Shown here: piece after piece, positions 59,262 through 64,000 of the stretch | Position numbering within the stretch: position 1 is the first letter of the stretch | How the letters are laid out: every line of letters starts with the position of its first letter | NCBI GenBank assembly: GCA_030544215.1 | Contig: JARZZO010000013.1 | Span: forward strand, 1,293,001-1,357,000 | Origin: Zantedeschia hybrid cultivar | Taxonomy: Eukaryota; Streptophyta; Magnoliopsida; Alismatales; Araceae | Length of the DNA stretch: 64,000 bases | Reading direction: 5' to 3' | The notes under the pieces: generated by a model | What the model saw: the letters and a program-made list of their open reading frames with translations, nothing else | Told to the model about the DNA's origin: nothing | Database searches by the model: none | Made by a program: the position numbers and the translations under genes

Positions 59262-60074
59262 CGGGGAGCTCCGGATTTGATAGGAGATCCGATACGTAAG
59301 GATTCTATCATATCGGATCCTGACTTAACCTTGAACCGGGAATCGGTTCGTCCGGTTCAGTCGTCTGAACCTAATCCGCCCCTGAACCGTCGTCTTCCCC
59401 GAGCTCTCATCGCTTTTCACGAAGAACAGAGTACCGGAAGGGAGATTGCTCCGGCCAGAGGAGAGAGAATTTCTGCAGTGTGGGTACAGCAAGACGATGC
59501 ATCTTACTCGTGGTGCGGACATGGTGACATAGATCCTATCTGGACTGATGGAAGGGGGATGGGGAATAACATTGGCCTTCCGGAGGTCCAACTCTTTAAG
59601 TCTTCAGGGAAGGGATGGAACAATGTCAGAAAGGAGGGGTCGTCTCAGGAAGAGTTAGAAGCGATTGCTAATTACAGGTTGCAAGATAAACTGGAAGAAG
59701 AAGGATCGGAAAAGGTTAAAAGAGGCAGGGAGTTGCAGGAAGAGACTCAGGCTAAACAGATTACGACATATGAAGGCAGTGAGGTTCCGCTGGCAGTAAA
59801 ATTGTGTGATGAGGAAGAAGTCTGGAGGAATGAAATTGTACAATTTGGACAGCGTATAGGGGTGTCATTTGAAGGCAGGGAGGATATGGTCCTGAACTTC
59901 CTTAAGAAATTGAGAAGGAATGCTATCTTACAGCAATCAGCCAAGAGGAAAGGTATGGGAGGTGGAATGAAGATTGGAAAAAGAGAAGCAAGCTTCGTGA
60001 GTAACAATGAAGTCCTGGACAGCTTGAGAGGGAAGAAGACCAAGGATGAAGGGAAACAAGTTGTTACACTATGA
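59262..60074 (+). pseudogene. L1 ORF1, C-terminal part
   Basis: Open reading frame for about 270 residues, rich in Lys, Glu and Arg. It lacks the DUF4283-type and zinc-knuckle regions usually found in plant L1 ORF1, so only the C-terminal tail remains. The apparent start codons (59247, 59255) lie in or before the target-site duplication and belong to host DNA. It ends TGA at 60072-60074, overlapping the ORF2 start by four bases (ATGA). Confidence 0.7.
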
Positions 60075-63000
60075 ATTTGATCTCATGGAATATTAGGGGC
60101 CTCAATGGGGACTTCAAGAGGAGAGCTGTAAAAGATTTGGTGTATTCTCAGCATCTGGATTGTATCTGTTTACAGGAAACCAAGATGGCTAATATTGATA
60201 AATCTGTCTTAAGTAGAATATGTGGGTCCAAGTTAAATGAGATGGCAGTTTTTCCTGCAGAAGGAAGTAAAGGAGGGCAATTAGTAATTTGGGATGGTAA
60301 CAGGTTCGAGGGTAATGTCTGTGATTTAGGTAAATTCAGCATTTCAGTTGCCTTTAAACACAAGAATAGAATCTCTAATAATGAATGTTGGGTCATTACT
60401 TCTGTGTATGGACCACACACCGATCAACAGAGGGAGGATTTTGTACAAGAACTTTACAGGTTGCATAGTCTTTTTCCGAAAACCTGGTGTATCTTGGGAG
60501 ATTTTAATTGTGTAAGGTTTCCATGGGAAAGGACTGGTAGGCAGAGATGGAGCAATAGTATGGATAATTTTAATCAGTGGATCAGAGATGTTCAATTAAT
60601 AGAGGTGGATGACCCAAACAGAAATTATACCTGGTCTAATTTACAGCAGGATAGCATCTAGTCTAAGATTGACAGAGTTTTGATCTCTCCAGATTGGTTC
60701 AAAAAATTTCCCCTGTCACATGTGAAAGGGTTGTTCAGGTCTGTCTCTGATCATATACCATTGCTTATTATGATGGAGGATAAGAGGAGGAACTCCAGAA
60801 TTTTCAGATATGAATTGAAATGGCAAAGGGAAGTTGGATTCAAGGAAATGGTTGGTAATTGGTGGCAGCAAGCACCAAAGGTAAATTCTGCAGTGCTTAA
60901 TTTCATGGGCAAGCTGAAATGGATAAGGAATTGTTTGAGACAATGGTCTAACCAGAATTGTGGAAAGGAAAAGGAAAAAAGGCAGAAATTGATGAGCAGC
61001 ATTGAAGAACTAGAATTGAAAAGTGAGGTTGCTGACCTGTCCAATAAAGAGATTCACTCTTTGAAGGAGTTCCGGAAGAATTACAATGAAGAACTTTTGA
61101 AAGAAGAAATTGGTTGGAAACAAAGAGCCAAGGAGCATTGGCTAAAGGAAGGTGATAAAAACTCTTCTTTCTTCCATGCCATGGCTAGTGCTAAAAGAAG
61201 ATACTTGTCTATTGATCATGTCAAAGAAGAAGATAGTGTCATTGAAGACCCCGAGGAGATCAAAAACAGATTTGTGGATTTCTTCAGAAATCTTTTCTCA
61301 GAAGATTTTCTGATGAGACCCCACATACAAGATGGATTACTTCCCAAGTTAGTTGATTCAGAAGCAGTTAAGTTGAGTGAGCCCTTTGTGGAGGAGGAAG
61401 TTAGAATGGCTGTTTTCAGTATGGATCCTAATAAAGCTCCGGGTCCAGACGGATTTTCACTGGGGTTCTATCAATTCTTTTGGGATGTTATTAAAGATGA
61501 TTTGGTTAACCTAGTGCAGGAATTTTATGACAGGCCGGAAAGGATTAGAGCGGTTAATGCTACATATGTTGTTCTTATTCCTAAGACAGAAGGAGCGGAA
61601 AGAGTGACAGATTTTCGGCCCATTAGCTTACTCAATGGATGCTATAAGGTTATTGCCAAGATCCTAGCAAACCGAATTAAGAAGGTGATACATAAACTTG
61701 TGGGCATTAATCAATCATCATTTATGCAAGGTAGATTTATACTGGATAACTTTATGACAGCTTATGAGGTTATACATCATTACAAGATCAGAAATAAGCA
61801 AGGAGTGTTATTGAAGCTTGACTTTGAGAAGGCTTATGATAGAATCAACTGGAATTGTCTTAAAAAAACAATGATCCTCATGGGTTTCAATGAAAGATGG
61901 GTTAGATGGATAATGAGCTGTATTTCATCCTCTAAGTTTTCTGTTTTGATCAATAGAGAACCGTGTGGATATTTCAGCAGTTCAAGAGGCCTTAGGCAGG
62001 GAGATCCATTGTCTCCGTTTCTGTTTTTGCTTATTGGACAGAATTTTAGCTCTCTTTGGGATAATGCTGTTCAACTAGGCCTTATTGAGGGATTCAGAAT
62101 AGGCAGGAGCAACATTCACTTATCTCATCTTCAGTTTGCTGATGATACGCTATTGTTTTCTTCAGGAAGCAAGGAGGATATCCAGAATATCAAAAGTTTG
62201 CTTATCTTGATAGAACTTATCACAGGACTGAGGATCAACTATGAGAAATCAGAAATAGTGGGTTTGAATGTGCCGCAGCCTAGCCTTTTGGAGATTGCAA
62301 ATTTCTTAAAGTGCAGAGTGAATATGTTCCCTATTAAATATTTGGGTCTGCCCTTATCAGATGGAAACTTAAGGGTGAGAGATTGGGATGGTTTAATTAA
62401 GAAATTTGAGAGCAGATTGGAAGGATGGAAAGATAACTTTCTTTCAGGAGGAGGGAAAATGATATTGTCAAAATCAGTTCTTTCATCTTTGGCAATTTAC
62501 CATGCTTCTATATTCAAGATACCTCGAGCAGTGGAAAAAATCATTGAAGCAATTCGAAGTTCCTTTTTTTGGTCAGGAGGGAAAAGGGAAAAGAGAGGTA
62601 TACATTTGATCAAATGGAGCAATGTTTGCAAAAGCAAGGAGCAAGGAGGAATTGGCCTCTGTGGTGTGGCTACTTTCAACAAAGCAATGCTAGCTAAATG
62701 GATGTGGAGAAGGGGAGAACATCCGAATGCACTTTGGGCTGTGATTGTGAAGGATCTTTATTTCCAAGGTGAAAACAAATGGAATTTTTATCCTTCAACC
62801 ACCTACAATATGTCTTCAATCTGGAAGAATATTGTTAGTTGTGCTTAATTCATGGATATTTCGAGTACTATTCAGGTGGGAAATGGGAGGGATACACAGT
62901 TTTGGAGAGATAAATGGTGTTCCAATATGGCCCTTTCAAAGCTTTTCAGCAATATCTTCAACATAACCCTTCACCAAGAAGCTATAGTAGAGGAAGTGTT

Positions 63001-63730
63001 ATGCAATATAGATGCAGGGCAGATCAACTTGCCTTTGAGAAGGAATCCCACGGATGAGGAAGCAGAAGAACTAGTATTGCTAATCAACACCATCAGTGAA
63101 GTCAGAATTTTTGGTGAGGTGCAAGACAAAAGAAATTGGAGATGGACCAACAATGGACAGTTCTCGGTCAATTCCATGGCTCAAATGTTGAATGATGGTG
63201 GAATTAGGGTGTGGTGGAAAGAGTTAGTTTGGTCTAATCACCTTCCTAATAAGATCAAAATTTTCCTGTGGAAGCTTGCTTGGTGCAGAATTCTTACGGG
63301 AAAGAGGGCTAAGAAATTACACATCTCTGGGAGCTTCTCGTATGTTTATTGTGCTCTTTTTGAGGAGGATCAAAAGCATCTATTCTGTGGCTGCGGTATT
63401 ATTATCATACAGTGGAAGATTATGTGTAGACTATTTGGAATCAATTGGGTAGAGCAATCTTCTGTGTTGGATCTCCTTCATTGGTGGAGCATTAATTGTC
63501 CATACAAAGATCTCAAACAATTGTGGTCCTTGATTTGTCCGGCCCTTTTGTGGGCCATATGGTGTGAAAGAAACAGAAGGAAATTCAATGATAAATGTAG
63601 AAGCTCCAATGATCTGCTGAGGATTACTTTTAGATGGGTGGAAGATTGGGGACGGGCTGCTGGTATCCTGAAGAAGGGGAGTTCTGGTTTTTTTGAAAAG
63701 GCCAGGAAGTGGAAGGATATGATCTCCTGA
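60071..63730 (+). pseudogene. L1 ORF2 (endonuclease, reverse transcriptase, zinc finger) with two in-frame stops
   Basis: One frame of 1,220 codons broken only by TAG at 60659-60661 and TAA at 62846-62848. It carries an apurinic endonuclease domain (SWNIRGLNG, CLQETK, SVYGPH, LGDFNCVRF, SDHIPLL), then RT motifs NKAPGPDGFS, FRPISLLNGCYK, LKLDFEKAYDRINW, LRQGDPLSPFLF and the catalytic FADD (about 62140). The C-terminal zf-RVT region has CALF where C-x2-C is usual, so one zinc ligand looks lost. It would copy L1 RNA at a nicked target if intact; as it stands it yields truncated products. Confidence 0.88.
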
Positions 63731-63946
63731 TAGGCAGCTCTTAGTGTGGTTTTGTTTTATTGGCTTGATAAAACATCATTGTAATTTTTAGCTTTTCTTA
63801 GGTTGTTGGGGTTCAGGACGGGGTTTGTCCGATCCTGAAGGTGTTGGCCCTTGGGCTATTCATTCTCCTTGTAATCCTCTTTTTACTCTATGAAATGTGA
63901 CTTAATGTCACCTTCAAAAAAAAAAAAATAAAAAAAAATGGTGGCG

Positions 63947-64000
63947 TTAGACATGAGAGATGTGCTGCCATTACATGCTGGCGGTGGCTTCAAGCAATAA
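63947..64000. other. Intronic or flanking DNA after the L1 insertion
   Basis: The last 54 bases continue the sequence interrupted at 59261. No kinase exon is visible. Confidence 0.4.

Larger units (their letters stand above)
59262..63935 (+). mobile_element. L1 LINE, 5'-truncated, with target-site duplication and poly-A tail
   Basis: Flanked by the direct repeat aaatggtggcg at 59251-59261 and 63936-63946 (the first A bases merge with the tail). It ends in an A-rich tail (63915-63938) after a short 3' UTR. At about 4.7 kb it is shorter than typical plant L1s of 6-7 kb, and ORF1 enters open from its left edge, so the 5' end was lost at insertion. Sense orientation relative to the kinase gene. 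Only two stops interrupt ORF2, so it is a fairly young copy. Confidence 0.9.

Noticed and set aside
1..64000. CRISPR arrays, bacterial operons, rRNA genes
   Set aside because: The sequence is plant nuclear DNA; repeats lack CRISPR spacing and no rRNA or operon structure was seen.

Overview
This is a stretch of flowering-plant nuclear DNA. It shows spliced genes with GT-AG introns, plant versions of conserved proteins, and Athila, Tekay and Tat Gypsy retrotransposons, L1 and RTE LINEs, and hAT- and Mutator-type miniature elements. The species cannot be read from it. GC-rich first exons in front of very long AT-rich introns would fit a monocot, a magnoliid or another TE-rich woody angiosperm.

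Only three host genes are supported. (1) A cysteinyl-tRNA synthetase on the minus strand (2006-14068) has nine exons that join in frame to 582 codons, with an organelle-type N-terminus. (2) EMC7, a subunit of the ER membrane protein complex, lies on the minus strand (28998-37967). Its seven exons join to 211 codons. (3) The 5' half of a CRCK3-like receptor-like kinase lies on the plus strand (52579-55203). It has three exons ending just after the kinase VAVK lysine, and its remaining exons are not in the window. The three genes are functionally unrelated.

Layout: 1-2005 is mostly featureless AT-rich DNA. 2006-14068 is the CysRS gene, with a 7.6 kb third intron that carries tandem duplications and a hAT miniature element. 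14325-16270 is AT-rich, with a fragment of a miniature element. 16271-27262 holds a broken Athila element and a second Athila copy in inverted orientation; the first copy is split by a 1.58 kb solo LTR. 28998-37967 is EMC7, whose 6.6 kb second intron holds two hAT-type elements, an RTE fragment and a decayed L1. 38185-38553 is a miniature element just upstream of EMC7. 41.9-51.35 kb is a nested Gypsy graveyard: Tekay gag and LTR, Tat integrase, an antisense Tat accessory ORF and a probable Tat 3' LTR. It is punctuated by two more solo LTRs of the same superfamily as the first. 52.5-64 kb is the kinase gene. Its open third intron holds an L1 fragment and a nearly complete L1 with a target-site duplication.

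The most informative structures are the transposon insertions that can be dated relative to each other from perfect target-site duplications. There are three related solo LTRs (TSDs ggggg, tatac, gtgat), each inside a different Gypsy lineage. There are hAT elements whose ends are made almost wholly of self-complementary hexamers. One miniature-element family sits about 220-260 bp upstream of the start codons of both CysRS and EMC7. I found no evidence of a new defence, metabolic or mobile system beyond these.
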